64,000 nucleotides of DNA from Prostheceraeus crozeri (GCA_907163375.1 CAJQUW010001646.1:124001-188000); one strand, 5' to 3'; shown: positions 22,598-35,587, counted from the first letter of the stretch. Translations and numbers: made by a program. Notes: generated by a model from the sequence alone, not told the origin.

Positions 22598-25500
22598 CTG
22601 CAATGTTGAATTTGATATTTGTGTCATATGTGACGACTTCGAATAATGTTATGCCAATGCCATTGGAAGAGCATTCCCCCAAGTAGCGGCTTAGTTCTAT
22701 TAAATATTCAGTTTTTTCATTGCTATATCCTTAATAATTGAAGCTTCGGTCACTTGTTTGACTCAGTATTTGCTAATTAACTTATTTCTTCATTAGAGTT
22801 CAGGATTCCTAGGTTTATACATAATTATTCAACATTTGCCATATGAAGTTGTGTTGCACCTACTCTAATGGACGACCTGCCACTGCTTTAGAGGAGCATT
22901 GATGGCTTGTGATATGTCTTTTCCAAGGACATTATTAATCAGCTTGCATTCGAAAACCTCATATTTCATGTAATTATGTTTGGAAAAGAACCAAGTTATG
23001 CCGCAGCCCCTACGTGCCAGTGTGGCTGGAAATAGTCTCAACTAAGAGACATAGAAGACAATCAGCTAATAAACGCACTGCCGTCTGTTCTGTGCAATCT
23101 ATCATTTTGCTCATCCACTCTAAATGTTTTGTTTCGAAATAATTTGGGCCTATCTTAGCGCTAGCGGGTCCTTGTTGGACGAAAAACGGTGACTGCAACA
23201 GCCGGAAAATTCAGTCCTTAAAAGCAATCAATTCTGTTGATATTTTCTCGTGTTCCTCGGACATAAGCATGATTTCAGATTTTCTAGTATTTTTGATGAC
23301 GTCATGTCTATTGTCAAGTTGGTTGATATTTTCCTAATATATCAAATTGTCTATCTGTGCACTATCAGATAAATTTCGGAATCCGAAGTTGATGGCAGCG
23401 ATGATTAAAATTTCCTGTTGATATGGACATTGGACACCCCATTATCTATTTCAGAGCAAGTAAATTATAGCCTATAAAACAGTTGCGGTATGTTACAATT
23501 CTAATATGTGTTCACATACATGTACATGCACGCATCTGGGATGCTTGTGGGATGTCTGTGACGTTGCCAACAAGAAGATAATACAAGTAATGTAAAATTT
23601 CAAATTTCAACCATTTAAATCGGTGATAACCAACTTAGCCATATCTCAGTCAGTTGACTTTCTGTCCATAAGTTCCAATCACCAGAAATTTGGGTATATC
23701 TCATCACTAGGCTAAGCAATCATAGCTCCTGCTGATACCTATCGACGGATTCCGTTGATTGAATGTTGTCTTGTATCATCGCATCATAAGTGCATGTACT
23801 TATGCAGTGCACTTACCGAGCCGCCAATTAACATATATGAACTCAAAATAAACTCTTAAGCTGATTTATCTTACACTGTACTAAATTCAAAACCACAGCA
23901 CAGTGATGAGTTATGATAAAATTCTTGTTTAGAAATTGCTTGCTAGTTTGCCACAGTAGCCTAAGTACTATGCGTCTTCTGTTCGTCTTCAGAAGTTACT
24001 AAATATTGAGCGACCACACCGTAGACCTCCATTTGCTCATAGTGTTGGCAGCATTTTTATCATCTATCACACCTAGCTTTACTCGATTGGATGAGGCTTT
24101 AAAAAGGAAAACTAATTGAACAAAATAAATTTGATGCACTCGTATCTGCTTGATATACTCTTCAGAAATTTCTGTCAAATGCTGATTTCTGACATTGTGA
24201 TACCCTGAAGTATCGATTAGCAAATATTCAAGTGGCGGTTAATTTGACGTAAGGCTATGAAGCCGATTTCATGTTGCTTTATGAAGGAACCGGCGCTGTG
24301 AGACTACTCCATTCGGCTGCTTGGGAACCCGAAAAGTTGGTTTAGTCAGATATTGATTATGCATGGATGCGAGTAACAACGATCCGACAGAATGAGAGGC
24401 GGCTGAGTTAAATGCAGTGTTTCAATGTTCCTCTTATATTTGACGACCATGTTTGAAGCACAGCGAGAGTTAACAGCAACAACCGGATGCAGCCGTCAAA
24501 AACTGCGTCTGTTTATACTAAAATCTACTCGCTGTTTTTCGTTGCTAAGTGTCAAGCAACAATTTTACCTAGATCATGCTCAGCTACTGAGCGAACTGAA
24601 ATAAAAAGACAGTGCAGTGGTCAGTTGTCAACGTCTTACATTTATTACGTCTATTGCACAATGTGCTCATTTACACATAAAATAGTTTCTGTTCGTATGA
24701 GACTGAGTAAACAGAAGAGTTATAATATGTGGAGCTGTAGACAATGCAAGTAACTCTGTTAAGGTCAGCGTGGCATCACTGGCGCCTCAGAATCAGAGCT
24801 AATGTTTTCAGTGCAATGTGCATCATACAAATTTCACGTGGAATTCCAACAATTGGAAAGTATCAGTGTATTAGATACTAGCACACGCGATTATTTTCCA
24901 AATCGATCATGCTGGAAACATAATTTGCGTCTCCTATAAAGAAATTTTTAGAATTTTTCTGCTTACTAGTTTCTATAAAGCTTTGTGACTATAATGAGAT
25001 AAAGTATCAAATCCCTGCCAGAGATTTCGCTTGATTCAATCGATTCTCTCTCGTTTGCAATTAGTTGCATCTGACAGAACTTTCAGCATGATGGCGACAG
25101 AACACCAGGCTACCTATGGATGCAGGTTGCAGGTGCTCATTCCGGTATCTAGTTTTGGACCAGGATCAAATACCACAAATGTTCCGTCTACAACCCGAAT
25201 TTCACGAAATATAAATGTATCATAATATTTTATCAAATGATAATAAGAACATTATATTTGAAAAATAATGCGAAGCAACTCACTCACATCCATTCAAGTC
25301 ATAAAAAATCAAGTCCTGTGTCTACGAGTAGCAATACGAATCCATGCAAAACTTTCATACGAAAGACTTAAAAAAGAGAAAAAAGAGAAAGACTTAAACT
25401 GATTTTAAAAAACGGTGATAAAAATGATCTTATAGGTCAAAATTTTTCATCAAATTATCCAAATCGAAGCGAAGATTGATCAGTGGACATACGATTGTTG

Positions 25501-25908
25501 AGGTCAAAATTACATAGTTCCATCAAAAAAGATCATATTATGTCTTATCATGCTACAGAAAATCAATGAAATCAAGCTATCCGGTCTCGTCTGCAACGCA
25601 GCTTAGTGTCCAATTTAAAATTGCAGAATCGCAACCAAATTTTGCTTTAGAATACGACATGGTTGCGTGCTATAATGACATCATTTGCAATTTCTATTTG
25701 TTTTATAATTCTCTAGCGAGATAATAAATTGCACTTAACAAAAGCATGGTCAAACTGTGATACTCATCTGTGTAAGGTTATTCCCCTGGATGATGAAAAG
25801 TTGATGCATTAAAAGTAATTGCATTTAGGTTGACTATGATTATACACGACCATGTGCTAAATAATCACCTCGAACAAATCAGTGTAACGGTCATCAGAGG
25901 GCGAGATA
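22598..25908. other. Gene-free stretch upstream of TRPM
   Basis: 3.3 kb of AT-rich sequence. The short open frames (23010-23198, 23999-24223, 24487-24753, 25031-25225) show no family motif. The TRPM promoter probably lies here, but I see no specific site. Confidence 0.45.
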
Positions 25909-26309
25909 TACAAGTCGTCCCATAAGTAACTGCTCACGTAGTTTTCCCATCATTAAATTGTTTTAAATTATGAATTTTGTTGACTTTTCCTCAGCATTGC
26001 GATGTTATCTGATAAGTCAATATTAGAACTATGTATTTAGACGAAGTTCATCATAAAACCAATTATTCTGTAAACATTTATTGACTGTCAAATTTCCAAA
26101 AAGCTAAAAAGCCATAAGTAACCGTCCAACTAAACAGTTGTATTCATGACGCCTCTTTTCTTCGTATCGTTCGATTGCTGCAAGCATCCGCGATTCTCTC
26201 AGAAAATCGATTAGCCAATGATTTGTGAGTGCACCATCAATAGCATCTCTGTTTCTTTACTTCAATGACTACTGAAAGACCCATAATAGCAATAGACCTA
26301 CTGCATTCT

Positions 26310-27110
26310 CTCTTAGTCTGAATCAGAAGAGAATGTCTGAGCGATTAGCCGATTTCACTCGTCGTTTAGGAACTCTGAGGGAATCTGCTTCAACGATCAG
26401 TCAAATTTTATAAATCTTATCTCTTTTGCAAAGTAGACCAACCGAGCAACTGGTTCTGTGAAAGACCGACATCTATCAGGTCGTTTAAGAGGAAAGACTG
26501 AAAGAGATGATCGGTTGATTAAAAGAGAATAGCTAAATCAGCCTCAAACTTCGATTTGTAGTTTTTCGTGTTGCCTTTCTTTATCCAAATCAGAGATTCA
26601 ACCTCGCCTGAAGGCTGCAGCTACCAGGACCATTATTGCCTAAAAAAACCAAGTCTCACGTCTCGTCCTAAACAACAGCGATTGCAGTGGACTAGGGCTC
26701 ATGAGGACTGGAGTGATGAAGAATGACAGCGAGTATACTTCGTGAACGAAGCCACGTTCCATGCGTACCAGTGAGTAGAACATTTATTCGAATCCCCTGG
26801 ACATCCGCGGAAACATGTCTTTCAATATTCATCATCATCATCCCAGGGATGAAGTATGCATATTATGATCTGAGGAGCGACAGGTGGTGACGGAAGTGGA
26901 GAACTACGCCATATCCATGGTCGCATAACATGTCAAGCCTACCACGACTTGCTTTCCGAATTTGAACTTTGAATTCGTTGCATCATCTTTTCAGGATAAT
27001 GCTCCACCCCGATACCGCCAAATGAGTGAGTAAATTATTGAATAGGCCGACCCTTGCAATAGATGCAATGAGCTGGCCGTCAATATTTCTAGAGAAGATC
27101 TAGCCGTCAT
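26310..27110 (+). pseudogene. Tc1-like transposase relic
   Basis: Scattered frames on the plus strand show Tc1 transposase pieces. These are TGSVKDRHLSGR and a basic GRKS-like linker near 26,440-26,520, RLQWTRAHEDWSDEE near 26,670, a VNEATFHAY in place of the SDES-F catalytic block near 26,740, QDNAPPRY (second Asp) near 26,990 and a WPS remnant of the third block near 27,070. Many stops and shifts break it, and it is clearly old and inactive. Confidence 0.8.
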
Positions 27111-29687
27111 TGAAGACGTTGTGTCATTAATAGGAAGCTATCTTATGCGAATGCACATTGTGTCTGGGTCACAGCATTTGTGGGAAGCAGTTCAGCAGAT
27201 CAAGCATCTCAATCGAGGAGACTTTGAAATTAGTTGATTTTTTAGTTGCCAAGGTGAATATATGTAATTTCTGCGAGAAGTTGACCAAACAAATAATGAA
27301 GGTAATCTTTTTCTGCAATTGCAGCTATTTTTTGCGCTCTTATTGATTTGCAAAAGATTTCTATTCCACAAGAACTTGTTTTGATTAAAAGTATTGTGCC
27401 AATTGAATGGATACCTATCGGACAGGCTAAAATTTAAATAATTTTAGCTTTTTGGAAATTTGACAACCATTGAATGTTCACAGAATAATTGATTTATGAT
27501 AAACTTCGTCTAATGCAAGGATGGATTTTGCAATACCAGTGTAAGAAGACGGAACTTTTTTGAAAATTTGTAAAAGGATTTCTCGTCACTTGGTGAGGCT
27601 GCAAGTCATTTAAATGTATTTTTTAGTGATACTCTATCCAATGTGCCAGACTGGAGAAAAATTGAGCGCACTTTAAGTACAGATAACTACGGTAATACAT
27701 GGAATATTGATGTAGGCCTATCCCCAAATGCAGTGGATAAAGAATTGTCCTCCATTAATCCTAAAAAGTTCTGTGGTAATAATGGCATACCAGGAAAACT
27801 TCTTCGTGCGGCAGCTCCACTTATAGCTGCTCCCCCTTGCTCATTTGTTCAGTATTTCGGTCGAGTGTGGTTTAATTCCGTCGCAGTGGAAATCCTCTCT
27901 AATTATCCCGGTGCCTAAGAGAAAAGTAGCTTCTTGTAATGATCTTCGGCCTATCTCAATTTCACTGTTAATTTTCAAAGTGTTTGAGAAATGTGTGGTC
28001 TCTTCAGTGAGTGAGGGAAGGATTGGTTGGACTTTATGGTGGAGACCAGTACATGTTCATACCAAAATCTTCAACACTGTCTGCCCAAATAGCAATGATT
28101 GATTTCATTGCGAAGACTCTCGACAGAGATATAGTTGACGGAGTTCTCGTCATGTCGTTTGATATGAATCGGGCCTTTGATTGTCTAAGTCATGAATCTC
28201 TCATGAACTCAATATGCAATTCCTCTCTCCCTCCGAAATTTATTAGATGGTGCTCGAACTTCCTAAAGGGTAGGCAACAAAGAGTGAAATTAAATGGAAT
28301 CCTAAGTGAGCAGATGCCTGCGACTTATGGAGTGCCCCCCCCCAGGGATCTCGATTGTCTCCATATTTATTCTCCGCACACATGGGATTCCTGGCCTCAA
28401 AATCGAGTACTTCAAAAACATTTCAATACGCTATTGAAATATGATATTGAAATAATAACCCCGACATTAGCATCTGATGTACATTATGTTGTTACATCTG
28501 AGATTGAGCATATTGGTCGATGGTTTAATGAATACTGTTTCGAAGTTTAATGAAAGTAAGACAAAAGCTATAGAAAGGGAAAGTCTGGCAAAATTCGAAT
28601 GACTTTGGTTTGGTCTCACAGCTCAAGATACTGGGATTACTTTTCAAAGTGATTTGAAATGGAATCTCCATATAGATAAAATAGCGAAAACCACAGCACA
28701 GAAAGTCCATGTCCTACGTAAGCTCAAGCGAATGCAATCAGTTTCGAAGAGAGATCTTGTTCAAATATACAATGCTCACATAAGAAGTGTCATGGAATAT
28801 AACTGTCCCTCATTTGTTGGATCAACTGCAAGTAATGCCAAGAAGCTAGAGCTAATCAGAAAGCGGTGTCACCGGATCATCTGTAATGTGTATTGCGGTT
28901 GTGATATCCTGGAAGATTTATCGTCTCGACGAGCTAAACTTTCTATAAGAACCTTAGAGAAAATCCTGGACCCCAACAACATTATTCATGAATAAGCTCC
29001 TGAATAAGAGAGAAATGATGAGTCCCCATAGGACATCCCGAAATTTGTAGGTATGTTTTTTCGTTGTAAGTGATTTCATAATTATACGAGATGAATTTTA
29101 GACAGTCTATGACATCTGCAACTGAGAAACCTAAATTGTTTATGGTATTACAGTATTTAGTAGCAAATTTTTCTACCGTATCTAGAGCTTCGTTAATGGG
29201 AATACTTGGGTATAAGTTTTTGACGTCCAATGAAATGAAAATGTCGTCATTATTACTTATTGATAAATCATCAAAAATTCTGATTACAAACCTACAAATT
29301 TCGGGATGTCCTATGGGGACTCATTTCTCACCACCGCTTGCCATCATTTTTATGGAAGCAATTGAAGATAAAGCCCTACAAATACTTAAAGATAAATTTG
29401 ATATTGTACCAAAAATGTATAAAAGATACATAGACGACATAATCGTAGGCCCTTTCTCGAGATTTGACCACGATGCTTTTTCAAAAATTCTCAACGTATT
29501 TAATTCCATTAACAAGAAAATCAAATTTACTATCGATATCCCAAAAGATAGTTTTCTTAATTTTCTTGATCTAAGTATTTCGATAAAAAACAACAAGATT
29601 AATTGTAAGTGGTTTAGCAAACCTTGTCACTCAGGCATCACCCTTTAAAAAGATAGTTGGCTCCCGAATCATATTAAAGACAACTTT

Positions 29688-30338
29688 GTGAAGAATAGTG
29701 CAAGATATGTTCAAAGTCGCTGCTCAGACAATAACAACACGAGTGAATCTGTAGCTGCTATGAAAAATAGACTCGAAAATAATGGTTTTCATTTTTCTAA
29801 TGACAGTAAAAACAATAAAGCAAAAAATAAAAATCAAGATTCAATTACGCTTGCTCTTCACTTTGTCAGCGATAGTTGCGACCGTAAATTAAATAAATTA
29901 AAACGTAAATATAACCTGCCAATCAGGATCACATCCAAACCAGGCAATAAACTCATTTCTTCTGTTAGCAATAAATTAGATAATAAAAATGACTGCGAAT
30001 GCTATGTATGTAAAGACATTGGACCGAAGTACAGATGTACTGACAAGCACTTGGTTTATAAATTCACGTGCTTGCTATGTCACGAGTTTGACACGAGTCA
30101 AACATTGGTCTTCCGATATCGAGTTCAAGAACATGAACGCAGCTTGAGAAACAGAGATAGAAAAAGCGCCCTTAGTGAACATAATTTAACAGTACATTCC
30201 GATGAAGTGATGACCATTAATAATTTCAACTGCACCATCATGGATAAGCAAAGAACAGCGATTACAACTAAGATGGCCGAAGCACGCTGTATTGCGTTGA
30301 ACATGCCAAAAATAAACCGTCGTCATGAACTGATCTGA
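29688..30338 (+). CDS. Penelope-like C-terminal region with GIY-YIG-type endonuclease
   Basis: This 216-codon frame ends in TGA and carries KLKRKYNLPIRIT, then a Cys pair (CECYVCKD), then HLVYKFTCLLC, and the helix EHERSLRNRDRKSALSEH. These are marks of the GIY-YIG endonuclease that follows the RT in most Penelope-like elements and nicks the target. The expected GIY-YIG strand is weak (FRYRVQEH), where family members usually have Y-G-T--K---R--EH. The frame is open but cut off from the first RT half by the inversion. Confidence 0.85.
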   Translation: MKNSARYVQSRCSDNNNTSESVAAMKNRLENNGFHFSNDSKNNKAKNKNQDSITLALHFVSDSCDRKLNKLKRKYNLPIRITSKPGNKLISSVSNKLDNKNDCECYVCKDIGPKYRCTDKHLVYKFTCLLCHEFDTSQTLVFRYRVQEHERSLRNRDRKSALSEHNLTVHSDEVMTINNFNCTIMDKQRTAITTKMAEARCIALNMPKINRRHELI

Positions 30339-30407
30339 TGAGTTCCCATTACACAGCAGACACTAGACAGTATATAATACTCTTGTAATCTCACAGGAAC
30401 CGCCAGC

Positions 30408-30443
30408 ACCCTTGACACTGTCCACGGGACGAAACGCGTCGGG
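30408..30443 (+). ncRNA. Remnant hammerhead ribozyme motif of the Penelope-like element
   Basis: GTCC-ACG-GGAC forms a 4-bp stem II and is followed by the hammerhead core GAAAC and then GCGTC, the usual cleavage site of the minimal hammerheads found in Penelope-like elements. Where the core CUGAUGAG should precede stem II, only CACTG stands, consistent with a loss of about five bases. A downstream GGG could pair with the upstream CCC as stem I. As it stands it should not cleave. An alternative CTGATGAG at 30,333 is about 90 bases away and less likely to be the partner. Confidence 0.6.
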
Positions 30444-30930
30444 ATTTTATTCTCTTTATCAAATAAACACTACGTGTCGAAAAAAAGGGAGAGACCGTTT
30501 TTCTTTTTGAAACATGACTGTGAAGAACCTCTCGTACCGACAGACGCTGACTTATGAAGCTCCTGAATCATTGACTAGAGCTGGCCATCTTCGCATGCCG
30601 CTATGCAAATCAGAAAGGCGGGCCTCTTCCTTTTTCCATCTGCAATCGGGCTGTATAATAAATGCAGGCCTAGCTGAGATTTTTAATCATATCACTTTTA
30701 CATTGGCAATTGTTTGTATGCTTTTATGCAATTATGTTTTTAACGAGCATTTGAATGCAGTGTGATTTTCATTATGAGGAAATAAAGACATTCATATAGA
30801 AATACACATAGTTCTAATATTGACTTATCAGATAACATCGCAGTGCTGAGGAAAAGTCAACTAAATTCATAGTTGAAACAATATGATTATGGGAAAACTG
30901 CGTGAGCAGCTACTTGTGGGACGACTTGTA

Positions 30931-33900
30931 TATCTCCCGTCGGTGACGTGTCATCTCTTCAACTCTACAGCGAGAAGCGAGATTTACTTAATCTGATTCG
31001 CTCAGTTTCACCTAAAGGAGGTGACTAGTGTCATTCACGAACCAATCAGAATGGAGAAGGTCAGAATGCATTGAGTTGAAGCTGACCCAAGTCTGCTGAC
31101 GAGTTTCTAGTGTAGCTGCAGCAATGCGAAGACAACAGGCAAAATGATGATTTGATCGAGTAGGCTATTTCGACAGCATTTTTCAACAAAGGTTCACGAC
31201 CAAGGTTTGTCGCCAGAAGAGCACGAAGTTGACTTAGAAATCAAAATCTTAAATTTCACAATTTCGACTAATCACGATTCTAGCACCTGTCTGACAGATA
31301 ATTCCTTAGAAGGCCTATCTACGTGAAATAATATTGTTTATCCATGTGTTTATCAGTGGATTTCTAGCGTTGTCAAACTGTCTGAGCGAAACTGGTCTTT
31401 GCTGTTTTATAAGTATTTATTTTTCAACCAATCCCTGTACAAAAATTTTGTTTGCACCGACCAGAAATTAAACTCATTTTTGCGAGACATAAAAGTAAGC
31501 AAACTGCCGTGTGCCGATCATTTGAATGCTAGTGTTCGGTGTCGCCAGCAACTTTGTTCTTTCAATCAGGTGCCGTTATTTCACATCGGTAGTAGGCATC
31601 ACTAGTAATTCTCTTTCTTCCTTCATGAAGTGAAATTATTCAATTTTTACATTGAATTGCTGAATTCAAAGTTTCATAGAGGAAAATTTCAAGTAGTTTC
31701 TGTAGGAAGTAATACAATCTCATTGTTCGATTCCGATTAGTGTGGTGTTTTTAAATCGTGGTAGCTTTCTCACGCTGATGATATAAAACAACTTTGTTGA
31801 CTGCCATGATGGCGTGTATCGTACTTTCAATATGACACAAAACCTAACTTGCCTAAACTTACAAGCGGTTGATAGAATTTGGTACCAATTGTGGCAGAGG
31901 GCAATGCATTAGCCAATCCATTTTATCGTTGTGTAGTTTACAGTGTTGCATTGCGATACCGGTATTATTGCAAAGAAGCAGATATTCTTATCTTGTATCC
32001 TAATAAAAAAGTCACTTAATTTAAAATCCATGTATTCAAGCAAATCGCAAGAATTTTGGGTCTGTAATTTCAAAAATCAAGATTTTAGAAGCTAAAGTTG
32101 CATTAAGTTCTACTCGGCATGACACTGCCATCAAAATACCATTAAAGCGTTATAGCCGCATATGCAATATAGTTTGACTCCAGCAGTATTAGTGAAATGT
32201 AAAAATAAGTGTGTTGGCCTATGCCTGAATCTTAAATGAACTATCTCTGCATTACTGCATACCTAGTGAACCTACGGCTGGAAAATTTCATATTCCTATA
32301 CAAGAGATCAATGCAATTCATATTACAACTGAATCAACTTGGATTGATGGGTGTTGCGGACGAGACATGTCCCGTCCGCAACATCGCGCCCATTTGATGA
32401 TTCCAGTAAAATTGTGAAATCAGAACTTTACATACATAAATGCAGTTTAAAAAGTGAATTAGATTATATTCCTGCTATATGGCTGGCTATGCAATGATCT
32501 TAAGGAAGTCAAGTAAGTTTGACTTCCCTAGGGGCATCGATAGGTTTTAAAATACAGAAGCTAATTTATTGTGGTTTTCCTGACTGCTATATTGTAGGCT
32601 TATCACCTTGCTATAGCTACGTAATGTAATGCAATTAATAAATTGCTTCTAAATCTTTTTAGTAGATTGGATAATGATTTGGATATCAGGTGACAGAAAG
32701 CGTCTTCTTATATGATGCTTCTTATGAGTCTTCAACAATAAAAGATTTTTTCTGAAGGACGGTTTTGATTTTGACATCCAGCACTTACTGATCAAAGAGA
32801 TCGTCTCCCTATTGTCAATCGAAGTTCGCATCGGATGTGATATCAACCAATAGTTTTCTGTAAATGACAAATATGAATTTAGAAAATGCACCTCTCAACC
32901 AGAGGAAAGAAAATCAAGCGATCGTTAAAACCAAACAAAACTATTTGAGTTTTTCACACAGAATGACTCCAATGCTTTACATGTCGAGACTTTAGTGACA
33001 TTAGTGATTTAGTGATATTAGGCAGCCCACAGAGCAATGCACAAAGGTCATCCAATTTGTTTATTCGTCTAAAGTCAACAGTCACTGAAACAAGTCCAGT
33101 TATATTAGAACTATCAAACATATTCGATAATCTTCGGATTGAATTTTAAGGACCTTTTTGCATGATTACAACTCCCTTGCATCTAGGCTTGTGAGCGCAT
33201 TAAAAATCGCATGGGAGTAGCATGACAAAAATAAATTTTTGCAATCTTCAGTTGGGCCTGCGCATGATGAGAAAGTGTTAATTTCAATATCTAACTCAAT
33301 TGGGCATATAAATGAAAAATTGCAAACATTATTGAAAATGGTTATTGAAAAAGGACTGTACAATGTATGCGACATATCTCTATCATGAAATACCTTAATG
33401 ACATTAAGTTAATGTGTATTTTAAAATGGATAAATAGTTGTTTTTGATGGTTGATAATTCATTAGTCGAAACTACTGAGCAGAAATTTCACAGCTTAAAT
33501 TATTCCATATTTGGCCTTAAGTAAGATAGCCTAAACACTTACGCATGCACGTGCATGTAATAACAACATCAGTAATTATTGGCATTTGAACAAGGTAAAT
33601 CTACATGTACAATGAAACTGCAATAAAATTTGAATAAAAATAATACGTGAACTTCTAAAGTTGATAATTGATCAATATAATATTGTCTAAGCTAATCAAA
33701 ATACAATTGTTTTACCTACATTTGTATCAGCAGCAGTTGTCAACTACATGATTGAAAGTACTCATGTAATTCTAACAACATTCTGTGAATTTAAGAACAC
33801 GATGGGAAGCTATCATGGCAACGGAGTCGGAATAAACTTTTGGCTTCGACTGCAAGCGTGGCACTTTTTACGACTCCAAATCCGGGCATGGCAAATTTTG

Positions 33901-35580
33901 CGACTCAAATGTCACCGTATGTATCACCACTTAAATTTTCAATGAATCCATTGTTAGTTAGCATGCTCGCTCTTGTGAAAGATGACTGATCTTGAGTAGC
34001 AGCAGCAGCAGCAAGGGATTACAACAGTCCTTCTTGAAATTGTTAAAGGCATAGAGGTCGGATTGTCAGATATCTATGTTATCTAGAGCGGACATAGAAT
34101 ATCTCCTGCATGCATTCATGACGGAGACAATATTAATTCAAAGCAGGGTCATTTGTGAATGTGTCATTCAATGTTGCATAGTTTGCAAATCTACCTGTGT
34201 ACTCACCAGAAGGAAAACTTTTAATATTTACATTGGACTTATGAGCATCAAGCAATTATGCAACAACATCTCTGTTATGTGAACGTATGAATCAATTGTA
34301 GCTGAAATGATATCCTACAGTGTTAATTGTGGACGATCAGTCATGAAAAGTCTTAACGAACAGATCAGAGCATTCTTGATAAACTGACAAGTAACTGGTG
34401 CTTTATGACATGAACCTTATTGTTTTCCATGAACCTGAAAGATAGTTCATTCAAAGCGACGATCAATTGGTGAAAATCAATGACATGGCCGACTATTAAA
34501 GATGAAATCACAAAATCACTTGTAGGATCGTTCAGAGGCATGCTGGAATATCACTATGCCCAGGATCGTTTGCAGTGGATTATGAAGATAAATCACGCAA
34601 AAGATGGAAGAAAGAATCACAAGTCTGTTGTCACAAGATCAATTTTTATCACTTTCTTTCATGTCGTCTACAGGCTTTGTTTAACCGCCCAATTTCATTC
34701 ATATTCAAACTGGTGACATATCTCTTTTGGACATTATTCAAGGTGAAAATGTAGGTTGTACGGCATTTATATCAGAAGTTATCTCAAAATAACGACAGAG
34801 AAGTCCTGAACTAGACCCGCTGTCAGAGTCCAGACTGGTACCACCCTAGTTATCTATTATCCTCTCTAAACAAGAGAGTGCAATAGCATAGATATCTAAT
34901 CTCTATGATTAAAGGCACATCTACTGAAAATGCTTCGCATAACATAGGCTACAGTACAATGGGCTGCACCTCATTCGGTCGTTTCCCAAGAAGTCGCTCC
35001 TTTGTCTTGATTACATAATATAAACGGCTAAATTTCAACGACTGCCCTTCCCATTCAGTTTCTATAAACGTGCCACTCAATCGCTTCGATGATAGAATGA
35101 TTGATGACAGCTCATTTGACGAAGTTTGACAGCAATAGTACGTCTGAAGGTGTTAAATAACAAAATATTTTGATATTTTGATGAAGTTACAGGATCAAAT
35201 ATCATTGATAGCGATGAGCTGTCAGTGTTGGATATTATCCAATTAATGTTTGCAATGTATGCAATATATATATATAAGACTTCAAATAAAGTTGAAGAAA
35301 AATCATAATAATCTAAACTTCTTAACGCCACCTACGAAATACATCGAGAGTCGAAAAGGTGCTCGCTTAATTTACTTTGAAGGCTAAGACAAATTTTTGC
35401 CTTGCATTTGTTAATATCTCGTGATAGACAATTATATAATGAACATGAGTGAGTTTCTTTTGCGTACATTCCTTGCTGCAGGCATTTTAATTTTTATTGT
35501 GATTCAAACATATATTTTTGCGAGGCGACAAACGTTCTTAAATTGGTTATTATCTAATTTGTCTGATATACATATATAAG
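30931..35580. other. Long gene-free stretch, nothing firm
   Basis: 4.6 kb of AT-rich sequence. The open frames here are all under 90 codons and show no family motif. A short CAG run lies near 33,995-34,015. I find no terminal repeats or splice-consistent exons. Confidence 0.45.
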
Positions 35581-35584
35581 GAAG

Positions 35585-35587
<3 letters not shown>

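Larger units (their letters stand above)
29006..30556 (+). mobile_element. Penelope-like element with inverted 5' segment
   Basis: It splits the LINE and is flanked by the 12-bp duplication AAGCTCCTGAAT (28994-29005; 30557-30568). On the minus strand (about 29,010-29,285) lies the first half of a Penelope-type RT, with SLDVKNLYPSIPI (motif A) and QISGCPMGTH. On the plus strand (29,285-29,648) the RT resumes at the same QISGCPMGTHFSPPL and goes on to YKRYIDDIIVG (catalytic DD) and FLDLSI. About 36 bp around this motif is present in both orientations, so the 5' part was inverted during insertion. A GIY-YIG-type endonuclease region follows. The element is inactive. Confidence 0.88.
27514..30800 (+). 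mobile_element. LINE relic inserted in the Tc1 right terminal repeat
   Basis: The insertion separates CTTCGTCTAA (ending at 27513) from the ACATAGTTCTAAT continuation of the terminal repeat at about 30,801. RT landmarks on the plus strand are VPKRKVASCNDLRPISISLL, SFDMNRAFDCLSHESLM (motif A), FLKGRQQRVKLNG and a palm remnant GVP. Then comes a LINE-type thumb/C-terminal segment (RDLVQIYNAHIRSVMEYNCP, KLELIRKRCHRII). The terminal segment (LCKSERRASSFF) and an AATAAA lie beyond the Penelope insertion, at 30,557-30,790. The copy is 5'-truncated (no endonuclease) and broken by several shifts. It is a Jockey/CR1-like type. Confidence 0.85.
25911..30928 (+). mobile_element. Tc1-like transposon, decayed, split by a LINE that holds a Penelope-like element
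   Basis: TA flanks at 25909-25910 and 30929-30930 enclose inverted ends that start CAAGTCGTCCCA. The left repeat runs to about 26,110. The right repeat is in two parts, about 27,430-27,513 and 30,801-30,928, separated by the LINE. The left repeat has an inner word CCATAAGTAACCGTCC that echoes the outer CCATAAGTAACTGCTC. This is an IR/DR-like layout of two transposase binding sites per end, known from Tc1 relatives such as Sleeping Beauty. Transposase remains lie at 26,310-27,110. Confidence 0.85.

Noticed and set aside
30333-30440. Intact hammerhead using the CTGATGAG at 30,333 with the GAAAC at 30,431
   Set aside because: The loop would be about 90 bases, and a short stem with loop already sits directly before GAAAC; a decayed compact hammerhead is simpler.
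30514-30765. Independent small gene
   Set aside because: It is the 3' coding end of the LINE beyond the Penelope insertion, with the target duplication at its start.
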